Below, one piece after another: positions 7,806 through 15,954 of a stretch of 64,000 bases of DNA (the stretch's first letter is position 1; every line of letters starts with the position of its first letter). This DNA comes from JBELHR01 sp049606855 (GTDB lineage Bacteria; Bacteroidota; Bacteroidia; Flavobacteriales; Flavobacteriaceae). The notes under the pieces are model-generated. The model had not been told where the DNA came from. It saw only the letters and a program-made list of their open reading frames with translations, and did no database searches. The stretch lies in the NCBI GenBank assembly GCA_049606855.1, contig JBMYVY010000004.1, positions 62,001 through 126,000 on the forward strand. Reading direction: 5' to 3'. The translations under genes were made by a program, and so were the position numbers.

Positions 7806-9038
7806 ATGAAAAATTTAGTCATTTTAGGAGCGGGTACTGCGGGTACAATGATGGCCAACCATCTAAAAAAACGCCTAGACTTAAGTCAATGGCAAATAAG
7901 TATCGTAGACCAATACAAAACACATTATTACCAACCAGGGTTTTTATTTTTACCCTTTGATACCTATAAAGAATCTGATGTCGTAAAGAACAAAAAAGAT
8001 TTTATCCCAAAAGGAGTAAAATACATTCAAGAAAGGATAGAACGTATTGATGCCAAGAACAACGAAGTTCTTCTAGAGAATCAAATTATAAACTACGACA
8101 TCCTAATTATTGCCACTGGAACCAAAATCGCCCCAGAAGAAGTTGAGGGAATGGACGGTCCCCTTTGGCAAAAAGAGGTATTTGATTTCTACACTTTTGA
8201 GGGAGCTAAAAACCTTAGAGATAAACTTCGAGTTTGGGAAGGCGGAAAATTAGTAGTACACTTTACAGAAATGCCTATTAAATGCCCAGTAGCTCCTTTA
8301 GAATTTGTCTTTTTAGCGGATGACTTTTTCAGAAAAAAAGGAATGCGAGACAAGGTTGAACTTACTTATGTAACTCCACTGGGAGGAGCGTTTACCAAGC
8401 CTCAAGCTACTCAAGAGTTGAGTTATTTACTTAAAGAAAAGAATATTGAAGTAGTAACAGATTTCAATATTGAGCGCGTTGATAATCAAAAGAAACAAAT
8501 TATTGACTACGCCGATGAGGCTGTAGATTTTGATCTTTTGGTTACTGTTCCCACCAACATGGGGGATGCATTAATTGAAAGAAGCGGATTGGGGGATGAT
8601 TTAAATTTTGTCCCTACAGACAAAAACACCTTGCAAAGCAAAGCCCATGAAAATATTTTCGTAATAGGAGACGCAACAAATCTTCCAGCATCTAAAGCGG
8701 GATCTGTGGCTCATTTCCAGGCGGAAACTTTAACGGATAACATCGAGTTATTCATCAAAGGGCAAGCGCTTAAAAAGGAATTTGATGGGCATGCCAACTG
8801 CTTTATAGAAACAGGAAACCAAAAGGCGCTACTAATTGATTTCAATTATGAAACAGAGCCGGTTAAGGGAAGTTTTCCATTCGCAAAATTTGGTCCGATG
8901 TCGCTTTTAAAGGAATCCGTTTTAAACCATTGGGGAAAATTGGCCTTTAGATGGATCTACTGGAACATGCTACTTAAAGGAATTCCTATTCCTTTTGTTG
9001 GAAGAAATATGAGTAAATCAGGTAAACAATTAAAATAA
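7806..9038 (+). CDS. sqr: Sulfide:quinone oxidoreductase-type flavoprotein
   Basis: This 410-aa FAD enzyme is predicted to oxidise sulfide and pass electrons to the membrane quinone pool. It opens with the dinucleotide-binding motif ILGAGTAGTMMANHL, followed by YYQPGFLFLP near residue 41 and the second FAD motif IFVIGDATNLPASKAGS near residue 284. It has exactly two cysteines, Cys160 (IKCPVAPLEF) and Cys332 (ANCFIETG), matching the redox pair of the SQR family. The C-terminal amphipathic region (HWGKLAFRWIYWNMLLKG) would hold it on the membrane. It heads a three-gene unit with DsrC- and DsrE-like sulfur carriers, which strongly supports sulfur chemistry rather than NADH dehydrogenase activity. 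Confidence 0.88.
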   Translation: MKNLVILGAGTAGTMMANHLKKRLDLSQWQISIVDQYKTHYYQPGFLFLPFDTYKESDVVKNKKDFIPKGVKYIQERIERIDAKNNEVLLENQIINYDILIIATGTKIAPEEVEGMDGPLWQKEVFDFYTFEGAKNLRDKLRVWEGGKLVVHFTEMPIKCPVAPLEFVFLADDFFRKKGMRDKVELTYVTPLGGAFTKPQATQELSYLLKEKNIEVVTDFNIERVDNQKKQIIDYADEAVDFDLLVTVPTNMGDALIERSGLGDDLNFVPTDKNTLQSKAHENIFVIGDATNLPASKAGSVAHFQAETLTDNIELFIKGQALKKEFDGHANCFIETGNQKALLIDFNYETEPVKGSFPFAKFGPMSLLKESVLNHWGKLAFRWIYWNMLLKGIPIPFVGRNMSKSGKQLK

Positions 9039-9044
9039 ACAATC

Positions 9045-9353
9045 ATGGAAAAAGTATTTAATAACATCGCAGTAATAACAAATGACGAAGGATATTTAGA
9101 ATCATTTGATCAATGGACCCCAGAATTAGCAGAAGAAATTGCTAAAGAAGAAGGTATCGAATTAACAGAGAAACATTGGGAAGTAATTCATTGGATTCAA
9201 GAGCAAGTAAAGAATGAAGTTGCTTTGACCATTAGAGGGATAAAAAAAACAGGCCCTGTTGATATCAAAACATTTTATGCACTATTCCCAAAAGGACCGT
9301 TAAAAGTATCTACTAAAATTGCAGGAGTACCTAAACCTAAAAGCTGTATATAA
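9045..9353 (+). CDS. DsrC/TusE-family sulfur carrier with a single C-terminal cysteine
   Basis: This 102-aa protein carries persulfide sulfur on a C-terminal cysteine in sulfur oxidation, sulfite reduction or tRNA thiolation. Family signatures are GYLESFDQWTPELAEEIAKE near residue 17, HWEVIHWIQEQ near residue 45 and the C-terminal arm GVPKPKSCI. Cys101, the second-last residue, is the conserved carrier. The second cysteine of true dissimilatory DsrC, ten residues earlier, is replaced by Lys91, and Cys101 is the only cysteine in the protein. It starts six bases after sqr. With SQR upstream and a DsrE-like protein downstream it probably accepts sulfur derived from sulfide; a tRNA 2-thiolation role is the alternative, but no TusBCD set is present. 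Confidence 0.87.
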   Translation: MEKVFNNIAVITNDEGYLESFDQWTPELAEEIAKEEGIELTEKHWEVIHWIQEQVKNEVALTIRGIKKTGPVDIKTFYALFPKGPLKVSTKIAGVPKPKSCI

Positions 9354-9355
9354 CT

Positions 9356-9832
9356 ATGGAAACGACTAAAGTAAAAAAAATGTTATTCATCCTTTCAAAA
9401 GCAAGTCTTCAAGACGCTTATGCTGCATTTGTAATGGCAAATGGTGCAAGAATGGAAGGAATAGAGGCCGAGGTATTTTTCACTTTTTTTGGATTGGAAG
9501 CCATTCAAAAAAAGAAATTAAACGACCTACATACCTCAACAGTTGGAAATCCAGGAATGCATATTCCAACAATGATTGGAGGATTACCAGGAATGGAATC
9601 TTTCGCTACTAAGATGATGAAAAAAGAAATGGATAAACTCGATATGCCACCTGTAGACGAGTTTCTTGAAATTCTATCTGCATCAGGAGCAAAACTATGG
9701 GCATGTAAACTAGCTGTAGACATGTTTCATCTCAAGGAAGAAGATCTCATAGATGATCTCGATGGAATTCTAACCATTGGAGACTTTTATAATCGAGCCG
9801 ATAGTGACGGAAGTCAAATTGTTTTCATTTAA
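9356..9832 (+). CDS. DsrE/DsrF-like sulfurtransferase (DsrE2 type)
   Basis: This 158-aa protein belongs to the DsrE/DsrF/TusD-like fold. It shows KKMLFILSKASLQDAYAAF near the N-terminus, EAEVFFTFFGLEAI near residue 37 and the single conserved Cys117 in KLWACKLAVDMF, the persulfide-bearing residue in DsrE2 proteins. The central insertion rich in Gly, Pro and Met (IPTMIGGLPGM) is also seen in that group. No membrane segment is obvious. It begins two bases after the DsrC-like gene, so both come from one message. In sulfur oxidisers DsrE2 partners DsrC-like and rhodanese proteins in trafficking sulfane sulfur; no rhodanese is present here. Confidence 0.85.
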   Translation: METTKVKKMLFILSKASLQDAYAAFVMANGARMEGIEAEVFFTFFGLEAIQKKKLNDLHTSTVGNPGMHIPTMIGGLPGMESFATKMMKKEMDKLDMPPVDEFLEILSASGAKLWACKLAVDMFHLKEEDLIDDLDGILTIGDFYNRADSDGSQIVFI

Positions 9833-9834
9833 AC

Positions 9835-9866
9835 AAAAATAGCGACCCATGGGTCGCTATTTTTTT
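9835..9866. terminator. Bidirectional terminator between the sulfide operon and gap
   Basis: The hairpin has 14-bp arms (left arm AAAAATAGCGACCC at 9835-9848, right arm 9851-9864) and a T-run on the plus strand. The A-run on the left serves the minus strand, so it can end both the dsrE-like and gap transcripts. Confidence 0.9.
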
Positions 9867-9878
9867 AGTTAGTGATTT

Positions 9879-11321
9879 TTAATAATAGGTATGTCGTCTT
9901 ACTCGAGCGACGTACTTGGCTAAACGGATAACTTGGTGAGAATATCCATATTCATTATCATACCACACATATAAAACTGCTGTATCGCCATCGGAAATAG
10001 TAGCTTTTGAGTCAAAAATTGAAGGAGCTGTCGTCCCTACAATATCAGAAGAAACCAATTCATTATTAATTTCATATTTGATTTGTTCGACTAGGTCACC
10101 ATTGAGTGCTGCGTCCTTAATTAATTCGTTAAGCCCTTCGCGAGTCGTATCCTTATTGAATTGCAAATTCAAAATTGCCAAAGACCCATTTGGTACTGGA
10201 ACACGAATGGCTGAAGAAGTTAATTTATCCTCTAGGGATGGTAATGCTTTTGATACGGCCTTACCTGCTCCAGTCTCCGTGATTACCATATTAAGCGCTG
10301 CAGCGCGACCACGGCGGTATTTCTTGTGCATATTGTCAACAAGATTTTGGTCATTGGTATAGGCATGAATTGTTTCTAAATGTCCCTTTTTAACACCATA
10401 AGCATCATCAACTACCTTTAGAATCGGCGTGATTGCATTTGTAGTACAAGAAGCGGCTGAAAAGATCTCTACCTGCTCGGGATCATAGTCTTTGTGATTA
10501 ACCCCATGAACGATATTTGGTATTCCCTTTCCAGGAGCTGTAAGAAGTACTCGATCTGCTCCTTTCGGTATAAGGTGTCTTTCCAAAGCCTCTTTATCCC
10601 TAAAAGCTCCGGTATTATCTATGATTAAAGCATCTTCAATACCATATTCTGTATAATCTATATCTTCAGGCTGATTAGCAGAAATAAAAATTACTGGAGT
10701 TCCATTAATGATTAAGGCATTATTTGAAGCATCAACCTGAACTGTAGCGTTAAAATCTCCGTGCACAGAATCCGTTTGTAGCAAAGAAGCGCGCTTTTCA
10801 AGGACTTCCTGATTAATTGCACCTCTAGTAACAACTGCTCTAAGGCGTAATTGCTGACCTCTTCCCAGTTTCATCATTAACTCTCTAGCAAGTAACCTTC
10901 CGATTCTTCCGAAACCATAAAGAACAACGTCTTTTGGTTCCATGTCGGTTTTAGGGTCAATCCCTTCCACTTTATTATGTACGAAATGCATCAGCATAGA
11001 ATCATCTATACCCTCATTCATCGCCTCATAAGTAAGTTTCCCAATATCGATTCTTGCGGGATTTTGTCTAACTTCTACAATTGCCTTTGCGACCTTAAGA
11101 ACTTCGAAAATATCCAAAGGTTTTTCAACAAATTCTCTAGAGTACTGAATCAAATTTAAAATTTGACTAACTGTTTTTTCGAAAAGTGGATTCCTAAATA
11201 GAATCAATTCGATAGATTTCTCATACCATAATTCATTGATGATATGGCTTAATTCTGCAGCTGCTCGACGCTCGCTATTGGATTGGTCTAAATGCTGCTC
11301 GTAAGAAAAGTTGCTTTCCAT
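9879..11321 (-). CDS. gap: Glyceraldehyde-3-phosphate dehydrogenase, long form
   Basis: This enzyme interconverts glyceraldehyde 3-phosphate and 1,3-bisphosphoglycerate. The Rossmann domain starts only at about residue 130 (VVLYGFGRIGR), the catalytic Cys292 lies in SAASCTTNAITP, and the end has WYDNEYGYSHQVI. The length, 480 aa, exceeds the usual 335 because of a helical N-terminal extension of about 128 residues without a motif I recognise. Flavobacteria often carry this long form beside a standard one; whether the role is glycolytic or gluconeogenic cannot be read from the sequence. It is a single-gene unit with its own -7 element and a strong terminator. Confidence 0.94.
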   Translation of the reverse strand: MESNFSYEQHLDQSNSERRAAAELSHIINELWYEKSIELILFRNPLFEKTVSQILNLIQYSREFVEKPLDIFEVLKVAKAIVEVRQNPARIDIGKLTYEAMNEGIDDSMLMHFVHNKVEGIDPKTDMEPKDVVLYGFGRIGRLLARELMMKLGRGQQLRLRAVVTRGAINQEVLEKRASLLQTDSVHGDFNATVQVDASNNALIINGTPVIFISANQPEDIDYTEYGIEDALIIDNTGAFRDKEALERHLIPKGADRVLLTAPGKGIPNIVHGVNHKDYDPEQVEIFSAASCTTNAITPILKVVDDAYGVKKGHLETIHAYTNDQNLVDNMHKKYRRGRAAALNMVITETGAGKAVSKALPSLEDKLTSSAIRVPVPNGSLAILNLQFNKDTTREGLNELIKDAALNGDLVEQIKYEINNELVSSDIVGTTAPSIFDSKATISDGDTAVLYVWYDNEYGYSHQVIRLAKYVARVRRHTYY

Positions 11322-11352
11322 TATTAATGGTTTGATTGTTTAGTAATTGCCC

Positions 11353-11360
11353 CAAAGGTA
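11353..11360 (-). promoter_or_regulatory. -7 promoter element of gap
   Basis: Read on the minus strand the sequence is TACCTTTG, an exact match to TAnnTTTG and identical to the sqr element. The gap ATG follows after 31 bases. No clear -33 element was found. Confidence 0.55.
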
Positions 11361-11399
11361 CCCATTTCAATCGATTTCGTAACATTTTTTAAATAAAAA

Positions 11400-11420
11400 A
11401 AAACCTCCTTTTTAGGAGGC
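11400..11420 (-). terminator. Terminator of the DegP/Q protease gene
   Basis: A six-base-pair stem (CCTCCT / AGGAGG at 11404-11409 and 11414-11419) with a four-base loop is followed on the minus strand by a long T-run. It lies 12 bases beyond the protease stop codon. Confidence 0.8.
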
Positions 11421-11431
11421 CTTTATTTATG

Positions 11432-12796
11432 CTAGTTGAAGATCAATTTTTGCAATTCACCCTCCTTATCTATCATTTCTATAAACAGTGGTTCTCGTCT
11501 AGAACGGTTCTTTAAAGCACCCTCTAAATCAAAAGCATTTTTTATAACGACATTATTAACCTTAGTTATTATAAAACCTACTTGAACTCCATAGCTTTCT
11601 AAATATTCATTAGACATATCTTTAATTTCAGCCCCTCCTTCAACGCCGAATCTCTTTGCCCTTTTGGAATCCAAATCCTCTACCACAAGTCCGAGCTGTC
11701 GCAGAACTACTGTGTTATCCTTTGCCAACACAACTTGCTTCTCTATAGAATTCCCTTGACGCGTCACCTGTACTGAAATTTTGTCTCCCGGTCTTTTGGC
11801 ATTTAAAAACCCCTTAAGGTTGGAAAAATTCTGAATTCTTACCCCATCCATAGAAGTGATAACATCACCAGATTCAAGTCCGGCACTTTTTGCATTACCT
11901 TGATCGGTGACCTCAGCAATTTGGACTCCATTAATTTTATCCTCTCTATCTGCTACAGGTCGTATTCCTAATATGACTTTCTGAACAGAACCAAACTCGA
12001 TAAAATCTTCAATTATTTTCTGAGTAATATTTGAAGGTACAGCAAAAGAATAACCAACAAACCCGCCAGTTTGAGAACTTATTGCTGTATTAATTCCTAT
12101 GAGTTCTCCATTTGTATTTACCAATGCCCCTCCACTATTACCGGGATTGACTGCAGCATCGGTTTGAATAAATGAGTCTGTGGAGAAATTACCTTGAAGA
12201 TCTCTTCCCTTAGCTGAAATAATACCAGCGGTAACGGTAGAAGTTAAATTATAGGGGTTTCCTACGGCCAAAACCCATTCTCCTATTTTAATAGCATCTG
12301 AATCTCCAAAACTCAAATACTTTAAACCTTGTTCTTCAATTTTTAAAAGCGCAATATCACTATTGGCATCTGCCCCAATGAGCTCAGCCATGTAGGTTCT
12401 TTTATCATTCAGTGTGATTTCTATTTCCGAGGCTCCTGAAATAACATGATTATTCGTTACAATGTAACCATCGGAAGATATAATTACTCCTGAACCAGTA
12501 CCAACTTGCTCATATTCCCTGGACCCTCCACCGCCAAATATAAATGCCGAAAAGGGATCTCTATATGATTTCACTGCGGTATTCTTAACGTGGACAACGG
12601 CATGGACGGTAGTTTCTGCGGCCTCAGTGAAATCAGTAGTTTCCGCTGCATAAGCAGCCCTAGTGTACGTTACTGGTGCAGGCACAACCTCACCTTCAGG
12701 AATAATTCTCTCGTTATAATCTCTGAAATTAAAAATCAAAAGTGCAATACTAGCACCGAATAAACTGGATAAAATAAAAGATAAACTTCTTTTCAT
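11432..12796 (-). CDS. degQ: Periplasmic DegP/DegQ-type serine protease (HtrA)
   Basis: This 454-aa protein degrades or refolds damaged envelope proteins. An N-terminal signal or anchor segment (SFILSSLFGASIALLIFNF) is followed by a trypsin-like domain with the complete triad: His117 in TNNHVISG, Asp147 in NSDIALLKI and Ser221 in NPGNSGGAL. Two PDZ domains follow, the first from about residue 275 (VILGIRPV) and the second from about 365. A Gly-rich loop (IFGGGGSREYEQ) sits where HtrA proteins have the LA loop. It is a single-gene unit, divergent from dapF, with its own terminator. The choice between DegP and DegQ is not decided by sequence alone. Confidence 0.95.
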   Translation of the reverse strand: MKRSLSFILSSLFGASIALLIFNFRDYNERIIPEGEVVPAPVTYTRAAYAAETTDFTEAAETTVHAVVHVKNTAVKSYRDPFSAFIFGGGGSREYEQVGTGSGVIISSDGYIVTNNHVISGASEIEITLNDKRTYMAELIGADANSDIALLKIEEQGLKYLSFGDSDAIKIGEWVLAVGNPYNLTSTVTAGIISAKGRDLQGNFSTDSFIQTDAAVNPGNSGGALVNTNGELIGINTAISSQTGGFVGYSFAVPSNITQKIIEDFIEFGSVQKVILGIRPVADREDKINGVQIAEVTDQGNAKSAGLESGDVITSMDGVRIQNFSNLKGFLNAKRPGDKISVQVTRQGNSIEKQVVLAKDNTVVLRQLGLVVEDLDSKRAKRFGVEGGAEIKDMSNEYLESYGVQVGFIITKVNNVVIKNAFDLEGALKNRSRREPLFIEMIDKEGELQKLIFN

Positions 12797-12897
12797 AAAC
12801 TGTCATTTAATGCGTTAAACTATAAATTTATACCAATCCCTTTGAAATAAGTAATTCTTAACGAAAATTAACAAGGAATAGTCGTCAATCTTTTTTG

Positions 12898-12905
12898 TAT
12901 TTTTG
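12898..12905 (+). promoter_or_regulatory. -7 promoter element of dapF, six bases from the start codon
   Basis: TATTTTTG matches TAnnTTTG. The dapF ATG follows after ACCACT, so transcription would start at or near the start codon. An in-frame TTG at 12903 lies inside this element and is therefore an unlikely start. Confidence 0.55.
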
Positions 12906-12911
12906 ACCACT

Positions 12912-13685
12912 ATGTATTACAAATATCAAGGAGCTGGAAACGATTTTGTCATGATCGACAATCGTCAAGGTCAATTCGACAAAAATGATACCAATCTAGT
13001 TGCATCACTATGTGACAGACATTTTGGCATAGGTGCTGATGGTCTAATTCTGATCGAACCCCATCGGGATTATGACTTTCAAATGGTCTATTTCAACGCA
13101 GATGGTAAGCAGAGTAGTATGTGCGGAAATGGAGGAAGATGTGCGGTTTCCTTTGCCTTCCATTTGGGGATAATTCAAAATAAAACTGAATTTTTGGCCA
13201 TTGATGGCTTGCATGAGGCCTTAGTATATGATAATGGTGAAATCATCGACCTTAAAATGATTGATGTAGAATTGATAAAACAATTTGAAGATCATTTCTT
13301 TCTTGACACAGGATCTCCACATCACGTTGAATTCCATAAAGATATTTCTAAAATTGACGTTCAACAAACAGGATCATCTATTCGATATGGGGCCCCTTAT
13401 TTTGATTCTGGGTCTAATGTGAATTTTGTTCAAGCCTCAGGTCCAAATAGAATAAAATTAAGAACATACGAAAGAGGAGTTGAAGGAGAAACTTTGGCCT
13501 GCGGAACTGGAGCCACTGCTGCAGCTATTGCTTATCACTTAAGCAAGCAAACAGATCAATGTGAAATTAATGTTGAGGTTTTGGGAGGGGAATTAAGTGT
13601 TCGATTTATAAAAAATGATGAACAATTCAATGATGTTTGGTTAAAAGGACCGGCAAAACCCGTTTTTAAAGCCAAATTATTATGA
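12912..13685 (+). CDS. dapF: Diaminopimelate epimerase
   Basis: DapF converts LL- to meso-diaminopimelate, the last shared step toward lysine and peptidoglycan cross-links. The 257-aa protein starts MYYKYQGAGNDFVMIDN and has the two catalytic cysteines in MCGNGGRCA near residue 70 and ACGTGATAAA near residue 195, with the repeated two-domain fold of the family. I choose the ATG at 12912 over a TTG nine bases upstream, because that TTG lies in the promoter element and the family begins at this point. The end overlaps the next gene by four bases (ATGA). dapA of the same pathway is at 2765. Confidence 0.96.
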   Translation: MYYKYQGAGNDFVMIDNRQGQFDKNDTNLVASLCDRHFGIGADGLILIEPHRDYDFQMVYFNADGKQSSMCGNGGRCAVSFAFHLGIIQNKTEFLAIDGLHEALVYDNGEIIDLKMIDVELIKQFEDHFFLDTGSPHHVEFHKDISKIDVQQTGSSIRYGAPYFDSGSNVNFVQASGPNRIKLRTYERGVEGETLACGTGATAAAIAYHLSKQTDQCEINVEVLGGELSVRFIKNDEQFNDVWLKGPAKPVFKAKLL

Positions 13686-14185
13686 ACGAAATACATTTAG
13701 CAGCCTTAGAACCGGAGGACATTAATTTACTTTTTAAACTGGAAAATGACCGCAGCTTATGGCATGTATCCAATACCCTGGTGCCCTTTAGTAAAACTAC
13801 TCTTGCCGCCTATTTGGACAATATAGAATCAAATGATATTAGCAGTGCAGGTCAATATCGATTCGCAATTAAAAATCGAGAAGAGACTATTGGGTGTTTG
13901 GACCTTTACGATTATGACCCTGTAAATTCAAGGGCTGGTGTTGGCGTTATTTTATGTGAGAGTGCTCGTGGAAAAGGAATAGCTAAGAATGCGCTGAAGA
14001 AACTCATACTTTACGTAGAAGAACATTTGTTTTTACATCAATTGTATGCAGACATCCCTGTTTCAAATGAGCAGAGTATTACATTATTTGAATCCTGTAA
14101 TTTCAAAAAAACCGCCTGTTTAAAAGATTGGATTCGCCATAAAGACAGTTATGAGGATCAATTAACTTACCAATTGTTATTATGA
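13682..14185 (+). CDS. GNAT-family N-acetyltransferase (RimJ/RimL-like)
   Basis: This 167-aa protein has the GNAT fold: an N-terminal LAALEPEDINLLFKLEND, a beta-hairpin region ETIGCLDLYDYDPVNSRAGVGVIL and the acetyl-CoA pocket in ESARGKGIAKNALKKLI (pyrophosphate-binding RGKGIA) near residue 96. The ordering resembles RimJ/RimL-type enzymes that modify protein N-termini, but the acceptor cannot be predicted. It is coupled by four-base overlaps to dapF before it and mltG after it. The position between two cell-wall genes suggests co-transcription, not necessarily a wall role. Confidence 0.88.
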   Translation: MNEIHLAALEPEDINLLFKLENDRSLWHVSNTLVPFSKTTLAAYLDNIESNDISSAGQYRFAIKNREETIGCLDLYDYDPVNSRAGVGVILCESARGKGIAKNALKKLILYVEEHLFLHQLYADIPVSNEQSITLFESCNFKKTACLKDWIRHKDSYEDQLTYQLLL

Positions 14186-15204
14186 TTAAAAAAATCATTT
14201 TAGGAAGTCTGTTTCTTGGACTTCTAATAAGTATCGCTGTTTTTTATTCAGTAAGCGTCCAAGGGGCTTTAACCGAAAAAACCACAATTTATATCAGCTC
14301 AGAGGACAGCTACTCGGAAGTATTCGAAAAACTAAAACCACGAATGAAAAGCCCTCAACTTTTTGACAAAATAGCAGCACTCAAAAAGTATCCCTCCTTA
14401 ATTAAGGATGGTAAATATATTATTGGAACCGATCAAAGTATCATTAGCATCGTTAACGATTTAAGAATCGGCAAACAAGTTCCTGTAAATATTAAATTCA
14501 ATAATCAGGATAACCTGGAACAACTGGCTATAAGATTATCTGAGCAATTGGAGTTAAACTCAGGGGATTTATACCGAGTTTTGAGTGATTCAAGCTTTAT
14601 TGCAAAAAATGGATTCACAATAAACACGGCATTAGCGATGTATCTGCCCAACACCTACCAAGTGTATTGGGATATTGAACCTGAACAACTCCGAGCAAGA
14701 TTTTTAAATGAGTATCGAAAGTTTTGGAATGATAACAGGGTTGCAAAAGCAAAAGCACAAGGTTTAAGCCCAATTGAAGCATCCATTTTAGCCTCAATTG
14801 TGCAAAAAGAGACCAGTTACTTAGCAGAACGACCAACAGTTGCTGGTTTATACCTCAATAGAATTCATCAAGGAATCCCGTTACAGGCAGATCCAACCGT
14901 AATTTATGCCTTAAAACAAGCCTACGGTCAAGATTTTGAAGTCAAGCGGGTTTTGAACAAAGATTTACTTATAAACTCTCCTTATAACACATACAAACAC
15001 CGAGGCTTACCTCCGGGACTGATCAGTATGCCAGATTTGAGTTCTATAAATGCGGTCTTAAACCCGGCTCAACACGATTATATTTATATGTGTGCGAGTG
15101 TAGATAATCCCGGCCAACACGAATTCGCAAGATCCTTATCCAAACACAATGCAAATGCCGCTAAATACAGGAGATGGATAAACCAACAAGGGATTAAGCG
15201 TTAA
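14182..15204 (+). CDS. mltG: Endolytic peptidoglycan transglycosylase MltG
   Basis: MltG cuts newly made glycan strands at the membrane and so sets their length. The 340-aa protein has an N-terminal membrane anchor (ILGSLFLGLLISIAVFYSV), a LysM-like subdomain and the YceG catalytic domain with Glu210 in SIVQKETSYLAERP, followed by VAGLYLNR and LQADPTVIYAL. The terminal motifs NTYKHRGLPPGLI and NPAQHDYIYM are also conserved. It is the third gene of the dapF-GNAT-mltG unit, joined by a four-base overlap. Confidence 0.95.
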   Translation: MIKKIILGSLFLGLLISIAVFYSVSVQGALTEKTTIYISSEDSYSEVFEKLKPRMKSPQLFDKIAALKKYPSLIKDGKYIIGTDQSIISIVNDLRIGKQVPVNIKFNNQDNLEQLAIRLSEQLELNSGDLYRVLSDSSFIAKNGFTINTALAMYLPNTYQVYWDIEPEQLRARFLNEYRKFWNDNRVAKAKAQGLSPIEASILASIVQKETSYLAERPTVAGLYLNRIHQGIPLQADPTVIYALKQAYGQDFEVKRVLNKDLLINSPYNTYKHRGLPPGLISMPDLSSINAVLNPAQHDYIYMCASVDNPGQHEFARSLSKHNANAAKYRRWINQQGIKR

Positions 15205-15287
15205 TAAAAATTCCATAAAATTTTAATAAAAAAACTACATAATTAAGCAGTTTATGTTTGAAAATTAGGTGTTTAATATATTTTTAT

Positions 15288-15295
15288 TAATTTTG
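15288..15295 (+). promoter_or_regulatory. -7 promoter element of the 15331 gene
   Basis: TAATTTTG matches TAnnTTTG and is followed by a leader of about 30 bases before the ATG. A TTTG lies 27 bases upstream, further than the usual -33 spacing. Confidence 0.45.
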
Positions 15296-15330
15296 CAGCA
15301 GATAAAAATGATTAGCCTTCGGGCAAATTT

Positions 15331-15954
15331 ATGAGAAAAACGATTATTCAATTAATTGTGATCTTAGGAATTTTATCTACCCCTGTACAAAGCTTTGCAA
15401 AAAGCTTTTACGTTCCTAACACGACGGAAATTGCAACGGTTCTTACAGAGGAAGAAGCCAGAGCAGAAGGTTCTATGGAATATTTACCTATTCCATACCT
15501 AGGCAAAACATTTACGGGTTTCAAAGAGGCCCTAGCGTTCAAAGAAAGTCAAGGGCGCTATCAAATTATTAATGCCTATGGATATTTGGGAAAATATCAA
15601 TTTGGAAAATCTACATTAGAGAGGTTACAAATAGATCACCCAAATGAATTTTTAAAAGATCCAGAGTTACAGGAAAGAGCTTTTATAGCACTTTGCCAGG
15701 TAAACAAGTGGATTTTGAGAAAAGATATCAGTCGAATGGTCGGTAAGAAGGTAAATGGAATTACCATTACAGAGTCTGGTATTTTAGCTGCAGCTCATTT
15801 AGGTGGAGCTGGAAATGTAAAAAAATACCTAAGAAGTTGGGGAAGTTTTCAATTTGAAGATGCCTTTGGCACCAATTTGGAAGAGTACCTAAAGAAGTTT
15901 TCAGGATATGACACTTCAGGAATTGAAGCAAACAGATTTCCAGAAATTTCTTAA
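15331..15954 (+). CDS. Secreted lysozyme-fold protein (transglycosylase-like)
   Basis: This 207-aa protein has a signal peptide (MRKTIIQLIVILGILSTPVQ) and a domain resembling soluble lytic transglycosylases. Glu72 in FKEALAFKESQGRYQ sits where the SLT catalytic glutamate lies, and the following NAYGYLGKYQFGKSTLERL and ITESGILAAAHLGGAGNVKKYL are typical of lysozyme-like folds that recognise phage-type or peptidoglycan substrates. It is not followed by LysM repeats, unlike MltD proteins. Activity on cell wall is inferred. It has its own promoter, and a terminator that lies inside the 3' end of the opposing gene. The stop codons of the two genes abut without a gap. Confidence 0.75.
   Translation: MRKTIIQLIVILGILSTPVQSFAKSFYVPNTTEIATVLTEEEARAEGSMEYLPIPYLGKTFTGFKEALAFKESQGRYQIINAYGYLGKYQFGKSTLERLQIDHPNEFLKDPELQERAFIALCQVNKWILRKDISRMVGKKVNGITITESGILAAAHLGGAGNVKKYLRSWGSFQFEDAFGTNLEEYLKKFSGYDTSGIEANRFPEIS

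Noticed and set aside
12903..12905. TTG as the start of dapF
   Set aside because: It is part of the -7 element, so it would not be transcribed; the ATG at 12912 matches the family start.
15205..15240. An A/T-only inverted repeat after mltG as a terminator
   Set aside because: AAAATT/AATTTT arms without G-C pairs are unlikely to end transcription.
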